NCBI RefSeq assembly: GCF_003576345.1
Contig: NZ_QWGB01000005.1
Location: 558,001-622,000, forward strand
DNA: 64,000 nucleotides
Direction: 5' to 3'
Source: Henriciella barbarensis
GTDB taxonomy: Bacteria; Pseudomonadota; Alphaproteobacteria; Caulobacterales; Hyphomonadaceae
Part shown: positions 52,834-61,353 of the stretch, piece by piece
How positions within the stretch are numbered: position 1 is the first letter of the stretch
Layout of the letters: every line of letters begins with the position of its first letter
Notes under the pieces: generated by a model
Told to the model about the DNA's origin: nothing
What the model saw: the letters and a program-made list of their open reading frames with translations, nothing else
The model's database searches: none
Made by a program: the position numbers and the translations under genes

Positions 52834-54519
52834 ATGGACGGTACAGCCGCAGAAAAGATTTCACCTGTGATGGACGGCCTGCTTCCTGCGATGAAGGAAG
52901 CCGTGGTCAGCCTCGAAGCCTTTGGCGAAGATGCGAAGGCCGCGATGCGCGCCCGCCTCGCCCCGGAAGGCAAGATCGACCGCAAACTGCTCGACCATCA
53001 CCAGCATTCGGCCCACGGCCTGGCTTGGGTCATCACCTATGTCGAAACGCTGCGCGAGACGGCCGACTGGGCTGACCGCATGACGGCAGAGGGCAAGTTC
53101 GGTGAAATCGAGCAGCTTCTCTCACAGGTCCTTTTCTCGGAGTATTGCGCCCAGCTGATCGGCGGCATCCCGATGAACCAGGGTGAGATCATCCGCCCAT
53201 CCGACATCGGAGTCTCGAAGGACGGCATGGAGCGCCTGTTAGAGCCTGCCGTCCAGCGCTTCCTCACCGAAGGCAAGACGACCGAGGTCATGGCCGCCGC
53301 CGCAAAGCACCTGCCCGACGCCCTGTCGCGCGCCACGGTGGAAGAGACCGGCCTCGACGAAACCCTCAACATGATCCGCGACCAGTTCCGCCGTTTTGCG
53401 ACCGACCGGATCCTCCCGCACGCCCATGAGTGGCATCTGAAGAACGAATACATTCCGATGCCGATCGTCGAAGAGATGGCAGAGCTTGGCGTCTTTGGCC
53501 TCACCATCCCGGAGGAGTTCGGCGGCCTCGGCATGGACAAGACGGCCATGTGCGTCGTCTCCGAGGAGCTCAGCCGCGGCTATATCGGCACCGGCTCGCT
53601 CGGCACGCGGTCAGAGATTGCAGCGGAGCTGATCCTGATCGGCGGCACCGATGCCCAGAAGCAGAAATTCCTGCCGGCCATCTCCTCCGGCGACATCCTG
53701 CCAACGGCTGTCTTCACTGAACCGAATACCGGCTCTGATCTCGGCGCGCTGAAGACCCGCGCAGTGAAAGACGGCGACACCTACAAGATCACTGGCAACA
53801 AGACCTGGATCACCCACCCGGTCCGCGCCGACATGATGACGGTGCTCGCGCGCACGGACCCGGCGACGAATAATTTCTCCGGCCTCTCAATGTTCCTGGC
53901 TGAAAAGCCACGCGGCGATGATGCTAACCCCTTCCCCGCAGACGGCATGACCGGCGGTGAGATCGAGGTGCTCGGCTATCGCGGCATGAAAGAGTACGAG
54001 ATCAGCTTCGATGAGTTCGACGTGCCCGCCGCCAATTTGCTGGGTGAGACCGAAGGCATGGGCTTCCGTCACCTGATGGCGACCTTTGAAAGCGCCCGCA
54101 TCCAGACCGCTGCCCGCGCCATCGGCGTTGGTCAGAACGCGTTCGAACTCGGCCTGAAATACGCCATCGACCGCGAACAGTTCGGCCGCTCCATCTTTGA
54201 GTTTCCACGCGTCGCCAACAAGCTCGTCATGATGGCCGCTGAACTGATCGGTGTGCGCCAGCTCACCTATTATTCAGCCCGCCAGAAAGACAGCGGCAAA
54301 CGCTGCGACCTCGAAGCCGGCATGGCCAAACTCCTTGGCGCCCGCGTCGCATGGGCCGCCGCCGACAACGCCGTCCAGATCCACGGCGGCAACGGCTTCG
54401 CGCTGGAATACCCGGTCAGCCGCGTCCTCCAGGACGCCCGCATCCTCAATATCTTCGAAGGCGCTGGCGAAGTTCAGGCCATGGTGATCGCGCGGCGGCT
54501 GGTTGAAGGCGGGAATTAG
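52834..54519 (+). CDS. mcd: acyl-CoA dehydrogenase, probable (2S)-methylsuccinyl-CoA dehydrogenase
   Basis: The 561-residue protein has an extra N-terminal region (about 1-170, HGLAWVITYVETLRETADWA, IIRPSDIGVSKDG) that ordinary 380-residue acyl-CoA dehydrogenases lack but the Mcd enzymes of the ethylmalonyl-CoA pathway have. The core (about 185-555) shows ELGVFGLTIPEEFGGLGMDK, TEPNTGSDLGALKTRA, ITGNKTWIT, IHGGNGFALEYPVSRVLQD and the acidic FEGAGEVQ end. FAD-dependent oxidation of methylsuccinyl-CoA to mesaconyl-CoA lets the cell grow on C2 compounds. GGAGGG precedes the ATG. A long-chain acyl-CoA dehydrogenase is the alternative. Confidence 0.75.
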   Translation: MDGTAAEKISPVMDGLLPAMKEAVVSLEAFGEDAKAAMRARLAPEGKIDRKLLDHHQHSAHGLAWVITYVETLRETADWADRMTAEGKFGEIEQLLSQVLFSEYCAQLIGGIPMNQGEIIRPSDIGVSKDGMERLLEPAVQRFLTEGKTTEVMAAAAKHLPDALSRATVEETGLDETLNMIRDQFRRFATDRILPHAHEWHLKNEYIPMPIVEEMAELGVFGLTIPEEFGGLGMDKTAMCVVSEELSRGYIGTGSLGTRSEIAAELILIGGTDAQKQKFLPAISSGDILPTAVFTEPNTGSDLGALKTRAVKDGDTYKITGNKTWITHPVRADMMTVLARTDPATNNFSGLSMFLAEKPRGDDANPFPADGMTGGEIEVLGYRGMKEYEISFDEFDVPAANLLGETEGMGFRHLMATFESARIQTAARAIGVGQNAFELGLKYAIDREQFGRSIFEFPRVANKLVMMAAELIGVRQLTYYSARQKDSGKRCDLEAGMAKLLGARVAWAAADNAVQIHGGNGFALEYPVSRVLQDARILNIFEGAGEVQAMVIARRLVEGGN

Positions 54520-54567
54520 GCACCTCTGTCTTTCGACCGGCTAGCCGAAAAGCGGAACTCTACGGCA

Positions 54568-54620
54568 TGCGTCACCCTCGACGGGCGAAAGCCCGTCTGA
54601 GGGACCATCACCTGTCATCG
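54568..54620. repeat. 53-bp direct repeat, copy 1, with internal hairpin
   Basis: Matches the segment at 54779-54831 at 48 of 53 positions. Contains the near-palindrome CCTCGACGGGCGAAAGCCCGTCTGAGG (ACGGGC/GCCCGT stem), so it folds as a short hairpin in either strand. Part of the REP-like cluster after mcd. Confidence 0.75.
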
Positions 54621-54654
54621 CCGCCCGACGCAACATCCCAGGTCAGATGATGGA

Positions 54655-54682
54655 CGCTCAGACCGCGTCCCGCGGTCGAGCG
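54655..54682. repeat. hairpin CGCTC-GACCGCG / CGCGGTC-GAGCG
   Basis: Arms 54655-54667 and 54671-54682 pair over 12 bp with one unpaired A and a 3-base loop. Sits between the two 53-bp repeat copies. Possibly part of an mcd transcription end; there is no clean T-run after it. Confidence 0.5.
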
Positions 54683-54778
54683 TGACGCAAGTTTAGAAGG
54701 TTTCATCCTCCCTCTCCGCTGACCCCTGCGCAGGCATCTTCGGAATGAAACGCGTTTGAGTATGTAGTGTCCAAGGTG

Positions 54779-54831
54779 TGCGTCACCCTCGACGGGCGAA
54801 GGTCCGTCTGAGGGTCCATCTCCTGCCATCG
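54779..54831. repeat. 53-bp direct repeat, copy 2
   Basis: Second copy of the 54568-54620 element, with five differences; one (GCCCGT to GTCCGT) weakens the hairpin. The distance of 211 bases between copies is filled by unrelated sequence and one hairpin. Confidence 0.75.
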
Positions 54832-54859
54832 AAATTCGTCCTGGCGCTATCAACTCTAT

Positions 54860-54953
54860 CGTCATCCCGGCCTTGAGCCGGGAGCCAGAGAAAACGAAGC
54901 GCGACGCAGCAGCTGGGTCCCGGTCTTGCGCAAGAACGCAAACCAGGATGACG
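54860..54953. repeat. REP-like imperfect inverted repeat (94 bp)
   Basis: Outer arms CGTCATCC/GGATGACG (54860-54867 and 54946-54953) enclose CCGGCC..GCCGGGAGCCAG and CTGGGTCCCGG, the pattern of the dispersed alphaproteobacterial REP elements that begin CGTCATCCCGG. It can form a long branched hairpin. No ORF inside. Confidence 0.6.
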
Positions 54954-55475
54954 GCGAGGCAGGGCTGTCGGACAAAACAAATCCATCCCCACCCTCTAGA
55001 GCCTAGCGCATACTACACGCCTCCCATCACCAGACAGGGCGGTCCGGACCGACCGGGTGGAGATGGTTCTCGTTGATGCTGCACGTGCCGGCACTGACCC
55101 CGGCGCGCGCAGGCAGAAGCGGGAGGGCTCATGCGCGGCAATGCTGACCATGAGCGGAGTGCGAAGGTGACCGGTGCTGCCGGCGGGGTGTAACGCCCCT
55201 GCCATGCGGTCGGCGTCATGTGGGGTAATCAGTGCTGCGCAGGCTGTCCTGCGTACGAAAATGTTTCCGAGACGGGCCGGGAGTGAGACATCCGAACGGC
55301 CGACACCCTTCGCAGGGCGCGTCCATGGCGCACGCTCTACAGCCACGCCGAAAGGCTGGCATTACCTATAGCGTCCACCCTGGACGCGCCCGGCCCTGTC
55401 ACTGCAGGGCGAGACGACAAGCGTACCGCCAGCGGGAACCCCGTATGGCGATATTGGTGTTTGAGTTTTAGTGTC
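54954..55475. other. about 520 bp without a credible gene
   Basis: GC-rich sequence between two REP-like repeats. Short frames on both strands (up to 116 codons) show no start site, no domain and biased composition, so I do not call a gene. It might be a decayed element or structured RNA region; it has several short hairpins but I recognise no named RNA. Confidence 0.5.
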
Positions 55476-55560
55476 CGCTCACCCCGGCGCAGGCCGGGGT
55501 CTCGTGAAACAGGCGCAGCACTCAATCTGGCTGAGAGCCCGGCCTGCGCCGGGATGAGCG
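55476..55560. repeat. inverted repeat with 23-bp arms
   Basis: Arms 55476-55498 and 55538-55560 (CGCTCACCCCGGCGCAGGCCGGG and its complement with one mismatch) enclose a 39-bp loop, giving a strong 85-bp hairpin. Each arm also has its own GC-rich inner palindrome. Similar CGCTCATCCCGGCGC elements are dispersed in alphaproteobacterial genomes. Confidence 0.7.
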
Positions 55561-55643
55561 AATGTATCAGACGCTGCAGCCCTGAGCCCGCTCCATGAGA
55601 GGCGCGCCAGCAGCACCGAGACGGGAGCAAACCTGAAAGGAGC

Positions 55644-57110
55644 CTATTCAGAAGCATTCCCCACAAGGTCGCGCACGCCATTTAAGAGGCGTTCGGCAAG
55701 GCCCTCGCCCACTTCTTCAGGGTCAGCGAACTCATTCTCGGCGAGCATGTTGGCTTCGCCATTTATCTCGGCTTCTTCAAACAGGCGGAGAGAGCGCCCC
55801 TCGCCCTTTAGCGCAGTGATCGCGCCGATTAGCGACCCGCCTGTGGCCTCCAATGCGTCGGAAAGCTCAGCTTTGCTGACGCCAAGGTGCTCGCTGACAA
55901 GGCGCGCGCGCAAATTGGAGATAGAGGCCCTGATCTCGTCCGGCTCCCCGCACTGGGCGGCCTCGACGGCGAGATCGGTTTCGGTATCGAAGCCCATGGA
56001 GCGGTTGTTCAGATTGGAGGAGCCGACACGGATCAACTCATCGTCGAGGATCAGAATCTTGGCGTGCACATAGATCGGAGATTCACTCGTCGTGACCGGA
56101 TAATAGGCCGCGAACCGGTTATATGGGTCGTTCGCCCAGAGGTGTTCCAGCATGCGCACACGTGCCCCATCCATCGCCTTCTGGCGCAGCCACCCTTCTG
56201 CGTTTCGCGGAAGGATGAGAACGATTTCTGGTCCGTCGTCCTCCTGCAGGCGTTCGGCCATTGCGTGGACCAGTTTGGCGGAGGCGAGATACTGGCTCTC
56301 GATGTAGAGCGTGTCTTTCGCTCGCGCGATGGCCTCAAGATAGAGCGCCTCAATCTCGCGGACTTCATCGAAATCCGAGAAGCCGGGAAAGGTGCGGGCC
56401 AGCGCAACCGGCACGTTGCTCCAGGTCAGGTCGAGGCCCGGCCAGACGGGGTCATTGTCGCATTGCGGCGGCGGCAGCTTCTCGCCCGTCGAGCGCAGCC
56501 ATCGCTCACGCGCCACGTCCCCCAGCGCGCAGGCGATGTCGCCGGAGACGGCCACGGTTGCGTCGTGCCAGGGCTTCGGCATCTCGCTTTCGCCGGGCAG
56601 CGTGCGGCAGGGCTGGTCATCGAGATGCTCGCACGTGTCCCAGCGGCCCGCTGTCATGTCGATGCCGCCGCAGAAGGCCACCTGGTCGTCGATGACAATG
56701 ATCTTGGAGTGATGGGCTGCCCCGACGGGGTGCGTGGAATCGAGCTGGAAATGGAAATTGTCGTTGAACCGCATCGGACGAACGCCGATCGGCACCATGC
56801 CGCGCAGCACAGATTGCATCGCCCCGACATTCCATTTCAGCATGTAAAGCTGAAGCTGTTCGCGTTCATTGGTGATCCAAGACAGAAACTCGCCGAGCTG
56901 GTTGGGTCCATCGAGGGTCTGTTCGTCTGGTTCGAACTCAATTCGTGTGTCGAAATCCCAACCGATCATCATGATCGTCTTTTCGGCGTTCAGCATCGCT
57001 TCCTTGACGGACCTGAAATAGTCCCGGCCTTCGAGGATGATGCGCAGCTTGTCAGCATTTTCGATACGTTGGCAGGTTTTCCCCGGAACCAGCAAATTCT
57101 CAACAGCCAT
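55644..57110 (-). CDS. phospholipase D family protein (cardiolipin-synthase-like)
   Basis: I place the start at ATG 57110 (488 residues) with a GGAAACGGGG-like site upstream; the frame continues to 57284 but would then run over the start of the rraB-like gene. Two PLD active sites are seen: HHSKIIVIDDQVAFCGGIDM (HxK-x4-D) and HAKILILDDELIRVGSSNLNNRS. Order and spacing fit the PLD superfamily, with no N-terminal membrane helix, unlike ClsA. It may hydrolyse or transfer phosphatidyl groups. Divergent from the next gene. Confidence 0.82.
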   Translation of the reverse strand: MAVENLLVPGKTCQRIENADKLRIILEGRDYFRSVKEAMLNAEKTIMMIGWDFDTRIEFEPDEQTLDGPNQLGEFLSWITNEREQLQLYMLKWNVGAMQSVLRGMVPIGVRPMRFNDNFHFQLDSTHPVGAAHHSKIIVIDDQVAFCGGIDMTAGRWDTCEHLDDQPCRTLPGESEMPKPWHDATVAVSGDIACALGDVARERWLRSTGEKLPPPQCDNDPVWPGLDLTWSNVPVALARTFPGFSDFDEVREIEALYLEAIARAKDTLYIESQYLASAKLVHAMAERLQEDDGPEIVLILPRNAEGWLRQKAMDGARVRMLEHLWANDPYNRFAAYYPVTTSESPIYVHAKILILDDELIRVGSSNLNNRSMGFDTETDLAVEAAQCGEPDEIRASISNLRARLVSEHLGVSKAELSDALEATGGSLIGAITALKGEGRSLRLFEEAEINGEANMLAENEFADPEEVGEGLAERLLNGVRDLVGNASE

Positions 57111-57258
57111 GTCTGCGGCGTCCCCGTTTCCTGCCTTCTGCATTATGATGGCGATAGCGTTCGCTATCCAGTAACGCAGCTGCTGGCGCTGGGTTGCCCG
57201 CCTTCGCTGATGGGCTGGTTTCTGCCATAAGGCGCGCGAGGAATTTGAAGGTAAGACT

Positions 57259-57603
57259 ATGGACGAAGCAGACTGGAACTTCACCGAGCAACAGGCAGAG
57301 ACGGTCTATACATGTGAGCAGCTCCGCGATTCCAAAGGCGTGAAGCCGCATAGCGAGATCATGCTGGACCTTTTCTTCGTGCCGATCGAGGGCGAAGAGG
57401 CCCGCCGCGCGGCGTTCGAAAAGGCGTTGGAAACGTTCGGCTATCAGCCGGGCGAGGCTGAGAATGAAAACGAGGTTGCCGCCTCAATCGGGCCGATCCC
57501 CTTTACACCGCAAGATATCTGGCTGCATGAGGAACGCACGACCAAGATGGCGCTGGCCCGCGGCTTCAGGCCGGACGGCTGGGGCTTCGCTGAACCGGAA
57601 TAG
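57259..57603 (+). CDS. RraB-like regulator of ribonuclease E
   Basis: A small acidic protein of 114 residues with DLFFVPIEGEEARRAAFEKALETFGY, then TPQDIWLHEERTTKMALARGF and a final RPDGWGF. Size, charge and the closing YDGW-like segment fit the RraB family (PF06877), which inhibits RNase E. Similarity is weak, so the function is tentative. It is divergent from the PLD gene and 46 bp before kdsD. Confidence 0.5.
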   Translation: MDEADWNFTEQQAETVYTCEQLRDSKGVKPHSEIMLDLFFVPIEGEEARRAAFEKALETFGYQPGEAENENEVAASIGPIPFTPQDIWLHEERTTKMALARGFRPDGWGFAEPE

Positions 57604-57649
57604 GCGCTGTCCTGATCAAAAGGGCGCGCGAAAGTTGGAGAGACGGCAC

Positions 57650-58618
57650 ATGTCATCTGGACCGGACAAAGACATCGAAACCGCCCGCCGGGTCGTGCAG
57701 ATCGAACGCGAGGCGCTGGACGCGCTCGCAAACAGTCTCGATGACAGCTTTTCGGCTGCCGTCGACGCGATCGTGGCCTGCAAGGGCTATTTCATCGTCG
57801 CAGGCGTCGGCAAGTCCGGCCATATCGGCCAGAAGATCGCCGCAACCATGGCATCGACAGGCACGCCCTCCTTTTTTCTCCACCCGACCGAGGCCAGCCA
57901 TGGTGACCTCGGCATGGTACGCCCCGATAGCGTGGTTCTCGCCATCTCCTATTCGGGCGAAACGCGCGAGCTGATCGATCTCCTTCGCTATTGCCGGTCA
58001 CACGATGTGACACTCATCGCGATGACCCGCTCGGCTGACAGCCTGCTTGGCCGCAATGCCGATATCCTTCTGGCGCTGCCTGAGCATGAAGAAGCCTGCC
58101 CGAACGGTCTTGCGCCAACCTCTTCGACCACGATGACACTCGTCATGGGCGATGCGCTGGCGGTGGCGCTTATGGCGCGGCGTGGCTTCAGCCGGGAAGA
58201 TTTCGGCGCGCGTCACCCGGGCGGCAAGCTCGGCAAAGCGCTTCACACGGTTGCCGACTATCTCATGTCCCGTGATGCGAGCCCGCCAGTCATCGCGCAG
58301 GATGCAGGTCTTCGAGACGTCATTCAGGCTATCGCAGAGGGCCGACAGGGCTGTGTTGCTGTCGTCGATGCGGACGGGCGCTACACGGGCATTATCACGG
58401 ACGGCGATCTTCGCCGCTATATGCAGGATGCCAGCGAAGCAGGCACCGCGCGCGAAATGATGACGCGCGGCGGCAAGACGTTCGTCAAGGGTGACCGCAT
58501 CGCCCTCGTCGTTGATGTGATGACCAAACTCCGGATCGCGAACGGGTTCGTCCTGGATGATGGAAAGCCGGTCGGCATCATTCACACCAAGGACCTTCTG
58601 GAAGAAGGCTACATCTAG
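57650..58618 (+). CDS. kdsD: arabinose-5-phosphate isomerase
   Basis: The start is ATG 57650 (322 residues), behind TTGGAG; the longer frame to 57464 runs over rraB. SIS domain (about 35-180): VAGVGKSGHIGQKIAATMASTGTPSFFLHPTEASHGDLG and SYSGETRELI; two CBS domains (about 205-320) end in HTKDLLEEGYI. KdsD converts Ru5P to Ara5P, the first step of Kdo synthesis for lipid A core. Its presence supports that the cell makes Kdo, so the KdsB-like protein could be housekeeping. Confidence 0.93.
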   Translation: MSSGPDKDIETARRVVQIEREALDALANSLDDSFSAAVDAIVACKGYFIVAGVGKSGHIGQKIAATMASTGTPSFFLHPTEASHGDLGMVRPDSVVLAISYSGETRELIDLLRYCRSHDVTLIAMTRSADSLLGRNADILLALPEHEEACPNGLAPTSSTTMTLVMGDALAVALMARRGFSREDFGARHPGGKLGKALHTVADYLMSRDASPPVIAQDAGLRDVIQAIAEGRQGCVAVVDADGRYTGIITDGDLRRYMQDASEAGTAREMMTRGGKTFVKGDRIALVVDVMTKLRIANGFVLDDGKPVGIIHTKDLLEEGYI

Positions 58619-58652
58619 CAGAGGGCCGGTCGCGGCTCGTTTCAGGCTCGTC

Positions 58653-59150
58653 ATGGAAAACGTCGACGTCGATATCGTTCACAGCATTGAACTGGCCGTA
58701 GCGCCAGTCTTCCTGATTGCGGGTATTGGTGCGCTCCTCACCGTGCTGACGAACCGGCTTGGCCGTACGGTTGACCGCTCCCGCGCTCTGGAAATGGAAC
58801 TGATGGTTGAGGGCGCGATGGAAAGTCATCCGCGCTGGCGCGCTGAAATCATTCTGCTCGACCGGCGCATCTCATGGATTAACCGGGCGATCGTGCTGTC
58901 GACCGCGGCGATGCTGCTTATCTGTCTCGTCATTGTGACGCTGTTCACCGGCCAGCTCTTCAATCTCAGTGTCGGCATCCCGGTCTCGGTCCTCTTCATC
59001 ATGACGATGGGCGCGCTCATCACCGCGACAGGCAGCTTCCTCTGGGAGATTCACCTTGCCGCAGCGATGATCCGCGTGCGTACCGACGTTCTGCAGCGGG
59101 CGCGTCCAGTCGCACGGCCGAAGGTGCGTTTCTGGAAACGCTGGAAGTAG
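58653..59150 (+). CDS. DUF2721 family membrane protein
   Basis: From ATG 58653 (165 residues); the frame before it has no family match. The protein has three predicted membrane helices (about 12-32, 75-100, 105-130), LLTVLTNRLGRTVDRSRALE near the start, ILLDRRISWINRAI between them, and a basic tail ending in FWKRWK. This fits the DUF2721 family. Function unknown. It ends 2 bp before the 3' end of rnpB on the other strand. Confidence 0.75.
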   Translation: MENVDVDIVHSIELAVAPVFLIAGIGALLTVLTNRLGRTVDRSRALEMELMVEGAMESHPRWRAEIILLDRRISWINRAIVLSTAAMLLICLVIVTLFTGQLFNLSVGIPVSVLFIMTMGALITATGSFLWEIHLAAAMIRVRTDVLQRARPVARPKVRFWKRWK

Positions 59151-59152
59151 GC

Positions 59153-59528
59153 TGACCAGACGGCCTGTAAGCCGGGTTCTGTCCAGCGCCTTGCGGCGCC
59201 TGTGCAGTCATTCCTCTGGGAGCCCTGTCGCCAGGACCCTCACGCGACACACCCGGGGCGCGGGCTGGAAACGGCCCATGCGCACCCCCTATTCGGTCTT
59301 GCTCCAGGCGGGGTTTACCATGCCAGGGACGTTACCGCCCCCGCGGTGGGCTCTTACCCCACCCTTTCACCCTTACTCCGGACGAATCCGGAGCGGTCTG
59401 CTCTCTGTGGCACTTTCCCTCGGCTCACGCCGGGCGGACGTTATCCGCCGCCTTGTTTCCATGGAGCCCGGACTTTCCTCCAGCATAGCCTTGTGAGCCA
59501 TACCAGCGACTGCCCGGCCGTCTGGTCA
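59153..59528 (-). ncRNA. rnpB: RNase P RNA, class A
   Basis: On the minus strand the sequence has the class A landmarks in order: GAGGAAAGTCCGGGCTCC near the 5' end, AGGGTGAAAGGGTGGGGTAAGAG, and ACAGAACCCGGCTTACAGG at the 3' end. A 13-bp P1 helix pairs 59153-59165 with 59516-59528 (TGACCAGACGGCC/GGCCGTCTGGTCA), which sets both ends to within a few bases. It is the catalytic RNA that processes tRNA 5' ends. Confidence 0.95.
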
Positions 59529-59743
59529 GGGCGCCCCTATACGCCAGAATATCCCCACCCGCCAGATCGCGTGTAAGATCCCCGGATTACCGGAAACAGT
59601 ACGCACATGGTGATGTCCTCTTCAAAGTCTTGCCATGCGAGCAAGGACCCACGGAAATCGTGTTTGATGGCAGGCCGCTATGGCGTCACGGGCCGGGCTG
59701 ATCCATGCTGCGCAGATCAACGCAGCCTATGCAGGGGAGCCCG

Positions 59744-60685
59744 ATGGAGGCCTGGCTGACCAAACTGCCCATGCCGCAATTCATGCGGGAGTGGATCATT
59801 CTTCCGCTTTGGCGTGCCATTGTCAGGCTCTCACGCCCGGAAGTCCGTATCGTGACGGGCGGGATCAGTTTCTACGCGCTCTTCTCTATTTTCCCGCTCA
59901 TCTATCTCACGCTGACCCTTCTCTTCTCGCTACTTCCTCATGACCTTTCGGGCGCGCTGTCGAATACGGTGGACCAGGTGCTGACCTCTGCCGTCGCCCC
60001 GCTACAGCAGGCTGACCTCGCAACGATCCGGGACTCTACACCGCAGGGCCTCACCATCCGGGCGATAGGTGCAATCCTTATCGTTCTTTATACCGCGACA
60101 TCCGGAGCCAAGGCTGCCATTACCGGCATCCGCATGGTGGCAGGCAGCGAGCGACGTTCAAACATCATCCGCTTTCAGGGCGTGTCCCTGCTGATGACGA
60201 CGCTCCTCATCCTCATCGTGTGGCTGCTTGGCGCGCTACAGCTTCTGATGTCATTTGCCACCGAACGCGAAGGCTTCATCGCCTTCTCGCTGGCCCGCGA
60301 CATTTCCAGATTTGCCGCCCAGCTCTGGCTTGGTAAATTCGTCGCCTGCTTTGTGATCTTCTACCTGATCATCTCGCTCTCACTATATGGCCGTATCAGT
60401 TCAGGCCGCTCCATGATGCTGGGCGCGGCGGCGGGGGCGTTCAGCTGGAGCATCGCGACCTGGGCCTATCACCTTTACCTGCGCATATCGGTGCTCGACA
60501 CATTCTACGGTGCGCTGGCTTCGGTGATCCTCGGTTTCATCTGGCTTGTGGTGTCGGTATCGTCGCTCCTGCTCGGGGCCGCACTCAGCGTGGAGTGGTC
60601 AAAACTGCTCTCTGAAGAACCGCCCGAGACCGAAACCCTGGCAGACGATCTGCTTCAAGGCGAGGCTGATCAGACCGCAGAGTAA
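59744..60685 (+). CDS. YihY/UPF0761 (BrkB) family inner-membrane protein
   Basis: Start at ATG 59744 (313 residues) behind AGGGGAG. The protein has five or six membrane helices, beginning with ISFYALFSIFPLIYLTLTLLF, with ATSGAKAAITGIRMVAG and VLDTFYGALASVILGFIW as conserved segments. The family, formerly mislabelled RNase BN, is of unknown transport role. Its last 16 bases overlap the amidase gene on the other strand. About 215 bp between rnpB and this gene shows no other feature. Confidence 0.88.
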   Translation: MEAWLTKLPMPQFMREWIILPLWRAIVRLSRPEVRIVTGGISFYALFSIFPLIYLTLTLLFSLLPHDLSGALSNTVDQVLTSAVAPLQQADLATIRDSTPQGLTIRAIGAILIVLYTATSGAKAAITGIRMVAGSERRSNIIRFQGVSLLMTTLLILIVWLLGALQLLMSFATEREGFIAFSLARDISRFAAQLWLGKFVACFVIFYLIISLSLYGRISSGRSMMLGAAAGAFSWSIATWAYHLYLRISVLDTFYGALASVILGFIWLVVSVSSLLLGAALSVEWSKLLSEEPPETETLADDLLQGEADQTAE

Positions 60686-61353
60686 GCCAACGCCACTGCC
60701 GCCGCCAGGGCTCGCACCTCGGCGCTCTCTATTCCATCGACGCGAGCAGGCAGCCAGCGGCGCTGAAAAGCTGTGATCGCGGCGGCAGGGTCGTTCACAT
60801 CATAACCGATCGCGCGCAAGGACGTCTCAGCGGGCCGGTCCGGCGCGTCGACCTCCTTGGGCCAGATGCCAATGCCGGCTTCGGCAAGCCGCTGCCAGGG
60901 GAAGTGCTCCCCCGGGTCCGCCTTGCGGGCCGGCGCGATATCGCTGTGTCCGACAATACGGTCCGCCGGGATATCCCAGCGGGCTATGATCGCTTTCGAC
61001 AGCGCGATGACAGCTTCGATCTGCGCATCCGGATAGTCCGGCAGGCTGCCATCGCTCGCGGGCCAGTCATGACCACCATTGATGATCTCTATGCCGATGG
61101 AGCGGGAATTGAGGTCTTCGTCGCCTTGCCAGCTGGACACGCCTGCATGCCATGCCCTTTTGTCTTCATCCACGAGCTGGAGGATTTCGCCGTTTTCGCG
61201 CACCACATAATGCGCCGATACGCCGGCATCCTTGTCGCAAAGCCGCTCAATCGCCGCGTCGCCTGTTTCCATCCCGGTATAGTGCAGCACCAGCATGTCG
61301 AGCGGTGCCTCGCGATCATTGAAGTTCGGGCTGGAGAGGCGTTTGATCTTCAT
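60670..61353 (-). CDS. N-acetylmuramoyl-L-alanine amidase (Amidase_2)
   Basis: The 227-residue protein shows the zinc amidase pattern: DMLVLHYTGM (first His), SAHYVVRENG, HAGVSSWQG, RSIGIEIIN and VGHSDIAPARKADPGEHFPW (second His and catalytic region). It has a C-terminal segment (about 175-225) like the peptidoglycan-binding region of AmiD/AmpDh proteins. No signal peptide is obvious, so it may act on recycled cytoplasmic muropeptides (AmpD role). Overlaps the EamA gene by 4 bases and BrkB by 16. Confidence 0.88.
   Translation of the reverse strand: MKIKRLSSPNFNDREAPLDMLVLHYTGMETGDAAIERLCDKDAGVSAHYVVRENGEILQLVDEDKRAWHAGVSSWQGDEDLNSRSIGIEIINGGHDWPASDGSLPDYPDAQIEAVIALSKAIIARWDIPADRIVGHSDIAPARKADPGEHFPWQRLAEAGIGIWPKEVDAPDRPAETSLRAIGYDVNDPAAAITAFQRRWLPARVDGIESAEVRALAAAVALAYSAV

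Noticed and set aside
54954-55475. Group II intron or insertion sequence
   Set aside because: No reverse transcriptase or transposase frame and no domain V-like GAGCCGTATG sequence; terminal inverted repeats with target duplication were not found.
55887-57230. 447-codon open frame antisense to the PLD gene
   Set aside because: Both HKD motifs lie on the minus strand; the long frame is a GC-codon shadow.
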